A stretch of 64,000 bases of DNA from an uncultured Bacteroidota bacterium (GCA_902557655.1 CACEAZ010000004.1:1-64000), one strand, 5' to 3'; counted from the first letter of the stretch, positions 47,888 through 57,378 are shown. Notes: generated by a model from the letters alone, not told the origin. Translations and numbers: made by a program.

Positions 47888-49534
47888 ATGAAAAATCAAA
47901 ATAATAATTCTGCTTTATATACATTAATCACTGTTTTCTTTTTTTGGGGATTCTTTGGTGCATCAAACGGTGTATTCATTCCCTTTTGTAAAACATATTT
48001 CAAAATTGACCAATTTCAAGCACAGCTTGTAGAATTTGCTTTTTATGGGGCGTATTTTATTGGTGCGTTAATACTATTTATCTGGTCAAGTTATTCAAAA
48101 AAAGATATTTTAAATAATTGGGGATATAAAAAAGGTATAATTTACGGATTGATTATATCAATTTTTGGTGCATTAATTATGTATCCTTCGGTTAATGGAG
48201 CAGAACAAGGGGATACTCAAGTTTTTTACTATGTTCTTTTGGCTTTATTTATTATAGGTCTTGGTTTTTCTTTACAACAAACTGCGGCAAATCCATTTGC
48301 TGTCTCCTTGGGAGATCCTTCAACAGGTTCGAATAGGTTAAACCTTGCTGGAGGAGTAAATTCATTTGGAACAGCTATAGGCCCAATCCTAATCGCATTT
48401 GTTTTATTTGGTTCTGCCACAGAAGTTAATTGGGATGTTATAGAGTTAAGTTCTGTCCAAGGACTTTATATTGCGGTAGCAGTAGCATTTTTGTTAGTTG
48501 CAATATTTTTCTATGTTTCTAAAAATCTTCCTGATGCTAAAAATGATGAGCCTTTTGAGTCGGCTTCAAAAGCGAAAAATATGCTTATTACAATGACTGT
48601 AGTTATGACTTTATGTTTTGGATGGATCTTTTATACATATACTCCTGCTTTTGAAAATGAGCCTGTTGAATCCTTAGAAATGACTAGGTTAATTTTAACA
48701 AGTGTTTGTCTGATTTTTGTATTTGCTTTAATACTACTTGCAAATGCATCAGCTCGTAAAAATTCTCAAGATTGGGGAGCGCTAAAATATCCACAGCTTG
48801 CTTGGGGTATGTTAGCCATTTTTACATATGTAGGTGTTGAAGTTACAATTCAAAGTAACCTTGGGGAGTTATTAAAAGCAGATATTGGGGAAGGACTAAA
48901 TGCTATAGGTCTTCCTGTTTTAGACGAAGCTCAGAGTGCAAAATATATTGCCCTCTACTGGGGTGGGTTAATGATTGGTAGATGGACAGGATCGATTGGA
49001 GCATTTGACATCTCAAAATCCTTGAAACAAATCTTACTTTTTATTACACCCTTTATAGCTTTTGGAGTTGTAATTGGAGTAAATGCACTCAGTAATCCCT
49101 TGACTATTTCTGAGATTGGTATTTTTTCACTTTTAATCGTTATTCAAATTATTGGATTTTACTTGGCTAAGGATAATGCTATAAAAATCATGACAATTTT
49201 TAGTGCTCTAGGAGTTGTTGCTATGTTAATAGGGATATTTGGGTCAGGAGAAATTGCATTATTTGCCTTTCTGACTGGTGGTTTATTTTGTTCTATCATG
49301 TGGCCATGTATATTTTCTTTGAGTATTACGGGGTTAGGAAAATACACATCCCAGGGCTCGTCATTTTTAGTTATGATGATTTTAGGTGGTGCAATCATAC
49401 CTCCTCTGCAAGGAAAGCTTGCAGATATTTTTGGAATGATAACTTCTTACTGGGTAGCAGTACTATGTTTTGTTTTTCTATTAATATATTCAATAACTAC
49501 AAAAAGAATTTTGAGTGGTCAAAAATTAATTTAA
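47888..49534 (+). CDS. MFS transporter, sugar:proton symporter-like (FucP/GluP group)
   Basis: The 548-residue protein has about 12-14 helices. The early FFFWGFFGASNGVFIPFCKTYFKIDQFQAQLVEFAFYGAYF and LQQTAANPFAVSLGDPSTGSNRLNLAGGVNSFGTAIGP are marks of the FucP/GluP/NagP-type group, which carries L-fucose, glucose/galactose or N-acetylglucosamine. It is longer than E. coli FucP (about 440), mainly in the middle. It is four bases from the glycosylasparaginase gene, so GlcNAc or an amino-sugar glycan fragment is a reasonable guess for substrate, but only from context. Confidence 0.85.
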   Translation: MKNQNNNSALYTLITVFFFWGFFGASNGVFIPFCKTYFKIDQFQAQLVEFAFYGAYFIGALILFIWSSYSKKDILNNWGYKKGIIYGLIISIFGALIMYPSVNGAEQGDTQVFYYVLLALFIIGLGFSLQQTAANPFAVSLGDPSTGSNRLNLAGGVNSFGTAIGPILIAFVLFGSATEVNWDVIELSSVQGLYIAVAVAFLLVAIFFYVSKNLPDAKNDEPFESASKAKNMLITMTVVMTLCFGWIFYTYTPAFENEPVESLEMTRLILTSVCLIFVFALILLANASARKNSQDWGALKYPQLAWGMLAIFTYVGVEVTIQSNLGELLKADIGEGLNAIGLPVLDEAQSAKYIALYWGGLMIGRWTGSIGAFDISKSLKQILLFITPFIAFGVVIGVNALSNPLTISEIGIFSLLIVIQIIGFYLAKDNAIKIMTIFSALGVVAMLIGIFGSGEIALFAFLTGGLFCSIMWPCIFSLSITGLGKYTSQGSSFLVMMILGGAIIPPLQGKLADIFGMITSYWVAVLCFVFLLIYSITTKRILSGQKLI

Positions 49535-49538
49535 ATAG

Positions 49539-50510
49539 ATGGATAGGAGAAGTTTTATTAAAAGAACCGGGGTAGCTTCCTTAGGAATTGGATTAAACTA
49601 TCATAAAACTTTTTCAAAAACCAAAAATGGTATTACCCACCCAGTTGTAATTGCAACCTGGGACGTTAAAAAGGCAACCCAAAAAGCTTGGGAAATTCTA
49701 TTAAAAAATGGGGATTCTTTAGATGCAATTGAACAAGGTTGTAGAATTGAAGAAGCCAATGAAAAAGGTCAATCCGTTGGAATTGGTGGTCTTCCGGACA
49801 GAGAAGGTAACGTAAGCCTAGATGCATGTATAATGGATTACAAAGGAAATTGTGGTTCAGTTGTTTATCTCAAAAATATAAAGCATGCCATTTCTGTTGC
49901 CAGATTAGTTATGGAAAAAACTCCACATGTTATGCTGGCTGGAGATGGAGCAAAAAAGTTTGCTATTTCAATGGGGTTTAAAGAGGAAAATCTTCTGACT
50001 GAAAAATCTGAAACTGATTGGGTTAATTGGAAAAAAAATGAAAAATATAATCCAATAATCAATATTGAAAATCACGATACGATTGGAATGTTGGCCATTG
50101 ATAAAAACAACAACATAAGTGGTGGATGTACAACAAGTGGTTTAGCTTATAAAATGCAGGGAAGAGTTGGTGACTCGCCTATCATAGGTTCAGGACTATA
50201 TATTGACAATGAAATTGGTGGTGCTGTAGCAACAGGTTTAGGTGAAGAAGTGATAAAGACAGTTGGAAGCTTTCTTGTGGTAGAACTGATGAGACAAGGT
50301 TATTCACCTGATGAAGCCTGCAAAACTGCTATACATAGAATTGTAAATAAACCAGGAAGTAATTATCAAAATTTTCAGGTTGGTTATATCGCAATTAACA
50401 AGAATGGAGATACGGGTTCTTATGCAATCCAGAAAGGCTTTAGTATGACAAAATATGATAAGAATGGTAATCAAAATATTAGTTCTTTATTTTTTGACAA
50501 AAAAATATAA
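49539..50510 (+). CDS. Glycosylasparaginase (N4-(beta-N-acetylglucosaminyl)-L-asparaginase)
   Basis: The 323-residue Ntn hydrolase begins with a Tat-like signal (DRRSFIKRTGVASLGIGL). The family motif HDTIGMLAID places the nucleophile at Thr181, which becomes the new N-terminus after autocleavage. CTTSGLAYKMQGRVGDSPIIGSGLYID follows. The enzyme splits the GlcNAc-Asn bond left after protein breakdown, as in the Elizabethkingia enzyme. The Tat signal implies periplasmic work. It lies four bases after the sugar MFS gene and abuts polA with no gap. Confidence 0.9.
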   Translation: MDRRSFIKRTGVASLGIGLNYHKTFSKTKNGITHPVVIATWDVKKATQKAWEILLKNGDSLDAIEQGCRIEEANEKGQSVGIGGLPDREGNVSLDACIMDYKGNCGSVVYLKNIKHAISVARLVMEKTPHVMLAGDGAKKFAISMGFKEENLLTEKSETDWVNWKKNEKYNPIINIENHDTIGMLAIDKNNNISGGCTTSGLAYKMQGRVGDSPIIGSGLYIDNEIGGAVATGLGEEVIKTVGSFLVVELMRQGYSPDEACKTAIHRIVNKPGSNYQNFQVGYIAINKNGDTGSYAIQKGFSMTKYDKNGNQNISSLFFDKKI

Positions 50511-53216
50511 ATGAGTGACAAAAAACGCCTTTTTCTAATAGATGCATACGCTTTAATTTTTCGTGGATATTATGCATTTATAAAAAATCCTAGAATCAAT
50601 TCAAAAGGGCTAGATACGTCTGCTATTTTAGGTTTTACAAATTCACTTTTTGATGTTATAAAACGAGAAAAGCCAGATTATATGGCAGTTTGTTTTGACA
50701 AAGGTGGAAGTCAAGACAGAATTGAAATATTCGAAGATTATAAGGCAAACAGAGAAGAAACACCAGAAGGAATTAAAATTGCTGTACCAATCATTGAGGA
50801 TATTTTAAAGTCTTTGAATATCTCAATTCTTGTTAAGGAAGGTTATGAAGCTGATGACATAATCGGAACTATTGCAAAAAAGGCCAAAACACAAAATTTT
50901 GAAACTTATATGGTAACCCCAGACAAGGATTTCGCTCAACTTGTTGAAAAAGATATTTATATGTATCGTCCTGTTTTTGGAGGTGGATATGAAACATGGG
51001 GGGTAAAAGAGGTCTTAGATAAGTTTGAAATATCTCAAACATCTCAGGTCATTGATTTTTTAGCAATGAAGGGCGATTCAGTGGATAATATTCCCGGATT
51101 GCCAGGGGTTGGAGATAAAACTGCAAAAAAATTTTTAAAGGAATACGGATCGCTTGAAAATTTATTGGAAAATACATCAGATTTAAAAGGAAAAATAAAA
51201 GAAAAGATTGAGGCTAATAAAGAATTAGGAATTCTGTCGAAGAAATTGGCCACTATAATAACAAATGTGCCGATAGATTTTGAGATCAATGAATTTAAGT
51301 TAGATGTCAAAAATTTAGAAAAAATTCGTGAAATTTTTGATTTTTTAGAATTTAGAAGGTTAAGTAGTTCCATAAATTCAATTTTTTCAAATGTAGAAAA
51401 ACCAAATCCAGAAATTCAGAATAAAACAGAAGAGATAATAGAAAATGCGGGTCATGGTCAGTTTAATTTATTTGAAAATACCCAGGAAATAAATGTGGTG
51501 TCTGAAAAAAAAGTGATCGATCAAGAGATCATTTCAAATACATCTCTTGTATTATTTCTAAATAGATTAAAAAAGCAGAAGAATGTCAGCTATAGTTTTT
51601 TAACCGAAGGAAACAATTTTGCAAATCTTGAAATTAAAAATATATCCTTTAGCTGGGAAAACAACCTTTCATATTCAATTAATGATGAAAATAGAGACTT
51701 TGATAAAATATTGAAGATCTTTTTTGAAGATAAAAATATAACTAAAATTTCAAATGATATCAAACAAGATATTAAACTACTTTCCAAAAAAAATATTAAA
51801 GTTCGTGGTGGAGTTTTTGACATAAAGCTAGCCCATTATCTGATCAATCCAGATATAAATCATGATATTGTAAATCTCTCTAAAAATTATTTAAATATTA
51901 AATCTAGTGATTTAAAAAGTAGTGAAATTTCAGAACTAGCGTATCAATTAAAACCTTTACTGGAAAAAGATCTTGAAAAATACAATCAAATTGATTTATA
52001 TAACAGAATTGAGATTCCACTTTTAAAAACTTTAGCCCTAATGGAAAATGAAGGCATAAACTTGGATATAAAGTTTTTAGATAAGCTTTCTGAAAAAACT
52101 AAAACTGAGGTTAATGACTTAGCTGAAAAAATTTATAAGGAAGCTGGAGCAGAGTTTAATATTTCTTCTCCAAAGCAGCTTGGAGAAATTTTATTTGACC
52201 AAATGAAAATCAGTAAAAATCCTAAAAAAACCAAAACAGGCCAATATTCAACTTCTGAAGAAGTTCTTTCAGAGCTAGCTAAGGAAAATTCATTTGTTAA
52301 ATTAATTTTAGAATATAGGAGCATTTCTAAGCTTTTAAATACATACATAGATTCTCTTCCAAAGCAAATTTCTAGCAGAACTAACAGAATTCATACTCAG
52401 TATATTCAAACAGTGGCATCTACAGGAAGACTGAGTAGTATAAATCCTAATCTTCAAAATATTCCAATCCGAACAAATAGAGGTAGGGAAATAAGAAAAG
52501 CCTTTATCCCAAAAAACAAAGATTATTTTATTTTGGCAGCGGATTATTCTCAGATCGAACTTAGAATAATTGCATCCCTAAGTGAAGAGGAAAATATGAT
52601 AAATGCTTTTAAAAATAATGAAGACATACATACATCAACAGCTGCTGCAGTTTTCAACGTTCCTATTAAAGAGGTAAGCAGGGAACAAAGATCTAATGCA
52701 AAAGTTGTAAATTTTGGAATAATTTATGGGGTTTCTGCATTTGGATTAAGTAACCAAACCAATTTAAATCGAAAGGAAGCCAAAGAATTAATAGATAAAT
52801 ATTATCTAAAATATCCAAAACTTAAAATGTATATTTCAAATCAGATTTCTTTTGCAAGAAATAAGGGATATGTAGAAACCGTTTTGGGGAGAAGGAGATA
52901 TCTTAAAGATATTAATTCTAGAAATGGCATCGTGAGAGGTGCTTCCGAAAGAAATGCGGTTAATGCTCCGGTTCAGGGAAGCGCTGCTGACATAATAAAG
53001 TTGGCAATGATAAATATTCAAGAAAAAATAAATCAAAATGAATTTAAAAGTAAAATGCTACTTCAAGTTCATGACGAACTGGTTTTTGATGTGTTTAAAC
53101 CTGAATTAAATAATTTTATGGATATGGTAAAACATGAAATGGAAAATGCATTCCAAATAAAAGTTCCTTTAACCGTTGACGTGAACTATGGTTTAAATTG
53201 GCTAGAAGCCCACTAA
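50511..53216 (+). CDS. polA: DNA polymerase I
   Basis: The 901-residue protein has the 5'-3' exonuclease domain (about 1-290; IDAYALIFRGYYAFIKN, GYEADDIIGTIAKKA, GVGDKTAKKFLKEYG), a 3'-5' exonuclease-like domain (about 340-520) and the polymerase domain. Polymerase motifs A (DYSQIELRIIASLS), B (RSNAKVVNFGIIYG) and C (VHDELVFDV) are intact. In the proofreading domain the usual DxE is replaced by LTE (L364, E366), while NDIKQD and YNQID look kept. It acts in repair and Okazaki-fragment processing. ATG directly follows the previous stop. Confidence 0.96.
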   Translation: MSDKKRLFLIDAYALIFRGYYAFIKNPRINSKGLDTSAILGFTNSLFDVIKREKPDYMAVCFDKGGSQDRIEIFEDYKANREETPEGIKIAVPIIEDILKSLNISILVKEGYEADDIIGTIAKKAKTQNFETYMVTPDKDFAQLVEKDIYMYRPVFGGGYETWGVKEVLDKFEISQTSQVIDFLAMKGDSVDNIPGLPGVGDKTAKKFLKEYGSLENLLENTSDLKGKIKEKIEANKELGILSKKLATIITNVPIDFEINEFKLDVKNLEKIREIFDFLEFRRLSSSINSIFSNVEKPNPEIQNKTEEIIENAGHGQFNLFENTQEINVVSEKKVIDQEIISNTSLVLFLNRLKKQKNVSYSFLTEGNNFANLEIKNISFSWENNLSYSINDENRDFDKILKIFFEDKNITKISNDIKQDIKLLSKKNIKVRGGVFDIKLAHYLINPDINHDIVNLSKNYLNIKSSDLKSSEISELAYQLKPLLEKDLEKYNQIDLYNRIEIPLLKTLALMENEGINLDIKFLDKLSEKTKTEVNDLAEKIYKEAGAEFNISSPKQLGEILFDQMKISKNPKKTKTGQYSTSEEVLSELAKENSFVKLILEYRSISKLLNTYIDSLPKQISSRTNRIHTQYIQTVASTGRLSSINPNLQNIPIRTNRGREIRKAFIPKNKDYFILAADYSQIELRIIASLSEEENMINAFKNNEDIHTSTAAAVFNVPIKEVSREQRSNAKVVNFGIIYGVSAFGLSNQTNLNRKEAKELIDKYYLKYPKLKMYISNQISFARNKGYVETVLGRRRYLKDINSRNGIVRGASERNAVNAPVQGSAADIIKLAMINIQEKINQNEFKSKMLLQVHDELVFDVFKPELNNFMDMVKHEMENAFQIKVPLTVDVNYGLNWLEAH

Positions 53217-53258
53217 ATGCCTTTGTTTTCTGATTAAAAAAATAATTTCTTTAACTAT

Positions 53259-53288
53259 TTGCTAATAAAATATATAATTGTAGATTTG
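53259..53288 (+). promoter_or_regulatory. Promoter of rplM-rpsI
   Basis: TTG (53259-53261), then 19 bases, then TAGATTTG (53281-53288), a full match to the flavobacterial consensus. A start near 53295 leaves a leader of about 33 bases with a small hairpin (CTCT/AGAG at 53292-53303 area) before the TTG start codon. Confidence 0.75.
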
Positions 53289-53327
53289 CATGCTCTTTTA
53301 AGAGATGAAAATTTAAATAATTGAATT

Positions 53328-53783
53328 TTGGATACAATAAGTTTTAAAACAATTTCAGCTAACAAGAACACAGTTACAAAAAACTGGGTTTTAGTTGATG
53401 CTGATGGTCAAAATCTTGGAAGATTAGCTTCCAAAGTTGCTATTTTAATTAGAGGAAAGCATAAACCTAACTTTACTCCACACGTTGATTGTGGAGATAA
53501 TGTTATTGTTATTAACTCTAAAAAAATCAATTTGACTGGAAATAAGTGGGAACAAAAAAAATACATTAGATACACTGGTTATCCAGGTGGTCAAAGATCA
53601 TTGAATGCTTCCGAGCAATTTCAAAAAAATCCAAATTCTATTATTGAAAAATCGGTTAAAGGTATGCTTCCAAAAAATAAACTTGGAGCAAAGCTGTTTA
53701 AAAACTTACATGTTTTTTCTGATAACGATCATAAGTTTGAAGCTCAAAAACCTTCAATTATTGACCTAAACAAAGTAAATTAA
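53328..53783 (+). CDS. rplM: Ribosomal protein uL13
   Basis: The 151-residue protein reads DTISFKTISANKNTVTKNW at the start, then VLVDADGQNLGRLASKVA-type and GDNVIVINSKKINLTGNKW motifs and the typical MLPKNKLG. The start codon is TTG, supported by the matching N-terminus of flavobacterial uL13 (MDT..YKTISANK). It is a 50S protein. Its stop overlaps the rpsI ATG by one base (TAATG). Confidence 0.97.
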   Translation: MDTISFKTISANKNTVTKNWVLVDADGQNLGRLASKVAILIRGKHKPNFTPHVDCGDNVIVINSKKINLTGNKWEQKKYIRYTGYPGGQRSLNASEQFQKNPNSIIEKSVKGMLPKNKLGAKLFKNLHVFSDNDHKFEAQKPSIIDLNKVN

Positions 53784-54172
53784 TGGATACAGTTATACAT
53801 AAAATTGGAAGGAGAAAAACTTCAGTTGCAAGAATTTATTTAAAAAAGGGTAAAGGTAAATTTACCGTTAACACAAAAGATTGTAAGGATTATTTTCCTA
53901 CTTCTGCACATCAATTCAAACTAAATCAACCCTTTAAAGTATGTGAAGTTGAAAATAAGTTTGATATGACAGTTAATGTTTACGGGGGTGGAATGACAGG
54001 TCAAGTTGAGGCTATTAGATTAGCTATTTCAAGAGCTTTATGTGAAGTTGATGAAAACAATCGTTCATTACTTAAGCCATTAGGTCTTTTAACAAGAGAT
54101 CCTAGAATGGTTGAGAGAAAGAAATTTGGACAAAAGAAAGCAAGAAAAAAATTCCAATTCTCTAAGAGATAG
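53783..54172 (+). CDS. rpsI: Ribosomal protein uS9
   Basis: The 129-residue protein has IGRRKTSVARIYLKKGKGKFTVN, VNVYGGGMTGQVEAIRLAISRAL, and the long basic tail (RKKFGQKKARKKFQFSKR) that reaches the P-site tRNA. The usual uS9 N-terminal IGRRK start is at residue 7. It is coupled to rplM by the one-base overlap. Confidence 0.97.
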   Translation: MDTVIHKIGRRKTSVARIYLKKGKGKFTVNTKDCKDYFPTSAHQFKLNQPFKVCEVENKFDMTVNVYGGGMTGQVEAIRLAISRALCEVDENNRSLLKPLGLLTRDPRMVERKKFGQKKARKKFQFSKR

Positions 54173-54271
54173 AATTTTAACTAAAATTAGTTTAGCATCT
54201 AAATGCTTAAGGCTTAAATAAAATTTATACCACTTAAGTATTGCTAAAAATAAGAACGTAAACTAAAAATA

Positions 54272-55150
54272 ATGAGTAAAAATCAAGTAAAAGAATTAGT
54301 AGAAGCAGGTGTACACTTCGGTCACCTAACAAGAAAGTGGAATCCTAATATGTCCCCATATATTTATATGGAAAGAAATGGAATTCACATCATAAACCTT
54401 TACAAAACAGTTGCAAAATTAGACGAAGCATCTCAAGCTCTAAAAAAAATCGCAGCTTCTGGAAGAAAAATTTTATTTGTAGCTACAAAAAAGCAGGCTA
54501 AAGATATTGTATCTGAATCTTCCAAAAAGATTAACATGCCTTACATTACTGAAAGGTGGCCTGGAGGAATGCTTACAAATTTTGTAACAATTAGAAAAGC
54601 TGTAAAAAAAATGTCATCAATTGATCGAATGAAGCAAGATGGTACTTTTAATTCACTTTCTAAAAAAGAAAAACTGCAAATTGGAAGGCTTAGAGATAAA
54701 CTTGAAAAGAATTTAGGTTCCATTTCAAACATGACAAGATTACCTGGAGCAATATTTATTGTAGATATTTTAAGAGAAAAGATTGCGGTCAAGGAAGCCC
54801 AAAAGCTAAATATTCCAATTTTTGCAATGGTAGATACAAATTGTGACCCAAGAGGTATTGACTATGTAATCCCTTCAAATGACGATGCTTCAAAATCTAT
54901 TTCAAAAATTTTAGAACATGTTGGTGCGGCAGTATTAGAAGGCTTAGAGGAAAGAAACTCGTCTAAAGAAAAAGAAGAGGATAATTCTAAGACAGAAGAG
55001 GCTCCAGCTCCTAAGCAAGAAGTTAAAGAAGAATCAGAAACTAAAAAAGAAGTTAAAAAAGAGGCAAAGTCAAAGGATGCCAAAGAATCATCAGTTGCTG
55101 AAGAAAGTAAGGGTACTGACGATAAAAAAACTAAAAAAGCAAAAAAATAA
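54272..55150 (+). CDS. rpsB: Ribosomal protein uS2 with long charged C-terminal tail
   Basis: The 292-residue protein has the uS2 core (VKELVEAGVHFGHLTRKWNP; ERWPGGMLTNF; NIPIFAMVDTNCDPRGIDYVIPSNDDA) to about residue 230. It then has about 60 residues of Glu/Lys/Ser low complexity, unlike the shorter E. coli form. Tails of this kind are common in Bacteroidota. A 99-base gap follows rpsI; it is AT-rich with short weak inverted repeats, and I see no clear promoter or leader. Confidence 0.96.
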   Translation: MSKNQVKELVEAGVHFGHLTRKWNPNMSPYIYMERNGIHIINLYKTVAKLDEASQALKKIAASGRKILFVATKKQAKDIVSESSKKINMPYITERWPGGMLTNFVTIRKAVKKMSSIDRMKQDGTFNSLSKKEKLQIGRLRDKLEKNLGSISNMTRLPGAIFIVDILREKIAVKEAQKLNIPIFAMVDTNCDPRGIDYVIPSNDDASKSISKILEHVGAAVLEGLEERNSSKEKEEDNSKTEEAPAPKQEVKEESETKKEVKKEAKSKDAKESSVAEESKGTDDKKTKKAKK

Positions 55151-55153
55151 ATC

Positions 55154-55978
55154 ATGGTAAAAGTAACCGCTTCTGAAGTAAATAAATTAAGGAAAACGAC
55201 TGGTGCAGGTATGATGGATTGTAAAAAAGCACTTGTTGAGGCTAATGGTGATTTCGATTCTGCAATTGAAATTCTAAGAAAAAAAGGGCAAAAAGTTGCT
55301 GCTAAAAGAGCTGATCGTGAATCATCAGAGGGAGTTGCAATTGCTATTTCTAATAAAGAAAATACTACAGCAGTAGGAATTGTTTTAGCTTGTGAAACTG
55401 ATTTTGTCGGAAAAAATGCTGACTTTGTAGAATTGGCTCATAAGATTGCAGAAATAGGTCTGACATGTAATTCAAAAGAAGATTTACTTAAAGCTAGTCT
55501 AGGTGAAATGAGTGTTGAAGAAAAACTTATTGAACAGACAGGAGTCATCGGCGAAAAAATTCAGATTAATGATTTTGCCAGAATTGATTCAAATTACGTA
55601 GGAACATATATTCATGCTGGTAATAAAATTTCTTCTCTAGTTGGTTTTTCTGAAAAAGCTGATAATATCGAAGTTGCTGGAAAGGATATAGCAATGCAAA
55701 TTGCAGCTATGAACCCTATAGCATTGGATGAAAATAGTGTTGATGCGATGGTAATTGAAAAAGAGATAGAAATTGCAAAAGACCAATTAAGAGCTGAAGG
55801 AAAGCCCGAAGAAATGTTGGACAAAATTGCTCAAGGAAAATTAAAAAGATTTTTCAAAGATAACACGTTGGTTCACCAAGCTTTTATAAAAGACAGTAAG
55901 GTTAGTGTTTTTCAGTACCTATCAAGCTACAATAATGATTTGACTATCACTTCATTCAATAGAGTTTCTATAGGCTAA
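55154..55978 (+). CDS. tsf: Translation elongation factor Ts
   Basis: The 274-residue protein has the N-terminal UBA-like domain with KTTGAGMMDCKKALVEANGDFDSAIEILRKKG and the core dimerisation region (ACETDFVGKNADFVELAHKIA). It is the nucleotide exchange factor for EF-Tu. It follows rpsB by three bases, as almost universally. Confidence 0.97.
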   Translation: MVKVTASEVNKLRKTTGAGMMDCKKALVEANGDFDSAIEILRKKGQKVAAKRADRESSEGVAIAISNKENTTAVGIVLACETDFVGKNADFVELAHKIAEIGLTCNSKEDLLKASLGEMSVEEKLIEQTGVIGEKIQINDFARIDSNYVGTYIHAGNKISSLVGFSEKADNIEVAGKDIAMQIAAMNPIALDENSVDAMVIEKEIEIAKDQLRAEGKPEEMLDKIAQGKLKRFFKDNTLVHQAFIKDSKVSVFQYLSSYNNDLTITSFNRVSIG

Positions 55979-56017
55979 TAATAAATTTTCTTATTTTTTT
56001 TCACAATAAATGTGTAG

Positions 56018-56025
56018 TATATTTG
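56018..56025 (+). promoter_or_regulatory. Candidate -7 box for pyrH-frr
   Basis: TATATTTG fits TAnnTTTG. It ends 19 bases before the ATG at 56045. No spaced TTG is seen upstream. Confidence 0.45.
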
Positions 56026-56044
56026 TTTGAAACACTACTTTCAA

Positions 56045-56749
56045 ATGAAATACAAAAGAATTTTACTAAAACTCTCTGGAGAAGCATTAACCGGTGACAA
56101 AAAAAACGGAATTGATCCAGAAATTCTTTTAAAATACGCTGGAGAAATCAAAAAAGTTTATGATCTAGGAATAGAAATTGCTATCGTGATTGGTGGTGGT
56201 AATATTTACAGGGGATTTAATAACGAATATAAAATTGATCGGGTCCAAGGAGATTACATGGGTATGTTGGCAACATTGATTAATGGACTAGCTCTACAAA
56301 ATACACTAGAAAATATTGGACTTCCTACAAGGCTACAAAGTGCAATAAATGTAAATAAGGTGGCCGAACCATTTATCAAAAGAAAGGCAATCAGACATTT
56401 AGATAAAAAAAGGATTGTTATTTTTAGTGCAGGAACTGGGAATCCTTATTTTACAACAGACTCTGCTGCAGTTTTAAGAGCAATTGAAATCGAAGCTGAT
56501 GTTATTCTAAAAGGAACTAGAGTTGACGGAATCTATAATGAAGATCCAAATAAAAATTCAAATGCTTTTAAATTTGAAACTATAACTTTTAAAGAAGCCA
56601 TAAGCAAGGGTCTTAAAATCATGGATACAACTGCTTTTACATTGAGTCATGAAAATAAACTGCCAATTATAGTTTTTGACATGAATAAAAAAGACAATTT
56701 ATTAAAGGTTTTAAACGGAGAAAAAGTTGGTACAATTGTAAATTTATAA
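56045..56749 (+). CDS. pyrH: UMP kinase
   Basis: The 234-residue enzyme phosphorylates UMP to UDP. The N-terminus KRILLKLSGEALTGD is the P-loop-like motif of the family, and IVIGGGNIYRG, DYMGMLATLINGLAL and GTGNPYFTTDSAAVLRA follow. A TTG six codons upstream (56027) sits just after the -7 box, where the transcript would begin, so the ATG at 56045 is preferred. It is eight bases before frr. Confidence 0.96.
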   Translation: MKYKRILLKLSGEALTGDKKNGIDPEILLKYAGEIKKVYDLGIEIAIVIGGGNIYRGFNNEYKIDRVQGDYMGMLATLINGLALQNTLENIGLPTRLQSAINVNKVAEPFIKRKAIRHLDKKRIVIFSAGTGNPYFTTDSAAVLRAIEIEADVILKGTRVDGIYNEDPNKNSNAFKFETITFKEAISKGLKIMDTTAFTLSHENKLPIIVFDMNKKDNLLKVLNGEKVGTIVNL

Positions 56750-56757
56750 TAAAAATC

Positions 56758-57315
56758 ATGAGTGAAGATTTAGAAATTATTTTTGATTTAGCAAAAGATT
56801 CAATGTCTAATGCTATTTCTCATCTTGAAAAAAAACTTTTAAACATTAGAGCAGGAAAAGCTAATCCAAATATGCTTACAAATGTATTTGTTGATTATTA
56901 TGGAACAAGTACCCCCATATCACAAGTTGCAAATGTTAATACACCTGATGGAAGAACACTTATTATTCAGCCTTGGGATAAATCTATGCTACAGGAAATT
57001 GAAAAGGGAATTGAAGTTGCCAATTTAGGCTTCAATCCAATGAATAATGGTGAAAACATTATCATAAATGTTCCCGTTTTGACTGAAGAAAGAAGAAGAG
57101 AGCTTGTTAAGCAAGCAAAAATTGAAGTTGAAGAAGCTAAAATAGCTATTAGAAACGCTAGAAAAGACGCGAATAATGAAATTAAAAAGTCTGAAGATTT
57201 TTCTGAAGATCTAAAGAAAAATTCTGAATTAGATATTCAGGAAATCACTGATAATAATATTAAAAAAGTTGACACAATTTTTGAAAAGAAACAAAGCGAA
57301 ATAATGACTTTATAA
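56758..57315 (+). CDS. frr: Ribosome recycling factor
   Basis: The 185-residue protein has the family motifs LLNIRAGKANPNML, VDYYGTSTPISQVANVNTPDGRTLIIQPWDK, and VLTEERRRELVKQAKIEVEEAKIAIRNARKDAN. It splits post-termination ribosomes with EF-G. It is the last gene of the tsf-pyrH-frr run; the next gene starts 63 bases later and is unrelated. Confidence 0.97.
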   Translation: MSEDLEIIFDLAKDSMSNAISHLEKKLLNIRAGKANPNMLTNVFVDYYGTSTPISQVANVNTPDGRTLIIQPWDKSMLQEIEKGIEVANLGFNPMNNGENIIINVPVLTEERRRELVKQAKIEVEEAKIAIRNARKDANNEIKKSEDFSEDLKKNSELDIQEITDNNIKKVDTIFEKKQSEIMTL

Positions 57316-57378
57316 ATAGTTGTTTTTTCAAAAATTGACAGCACTTATTAGTATCTTTACCTTAACAATATTAAAAAA

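Noticed and set aside
54173-54271. A ribosomal-protein leader RNA in front of rpsB
   Set aside because: The short inverted repeats (five or six pairs, some with two-base loops) are too weak to support, and there is no clear promoter.
55975-56005. An AT-only inverted repeat followed by T's after tsf as a terminator
   Set aside because: The stem has only A-T pairs and would be too weak; the T-run may be chance in AT-rich DNA.
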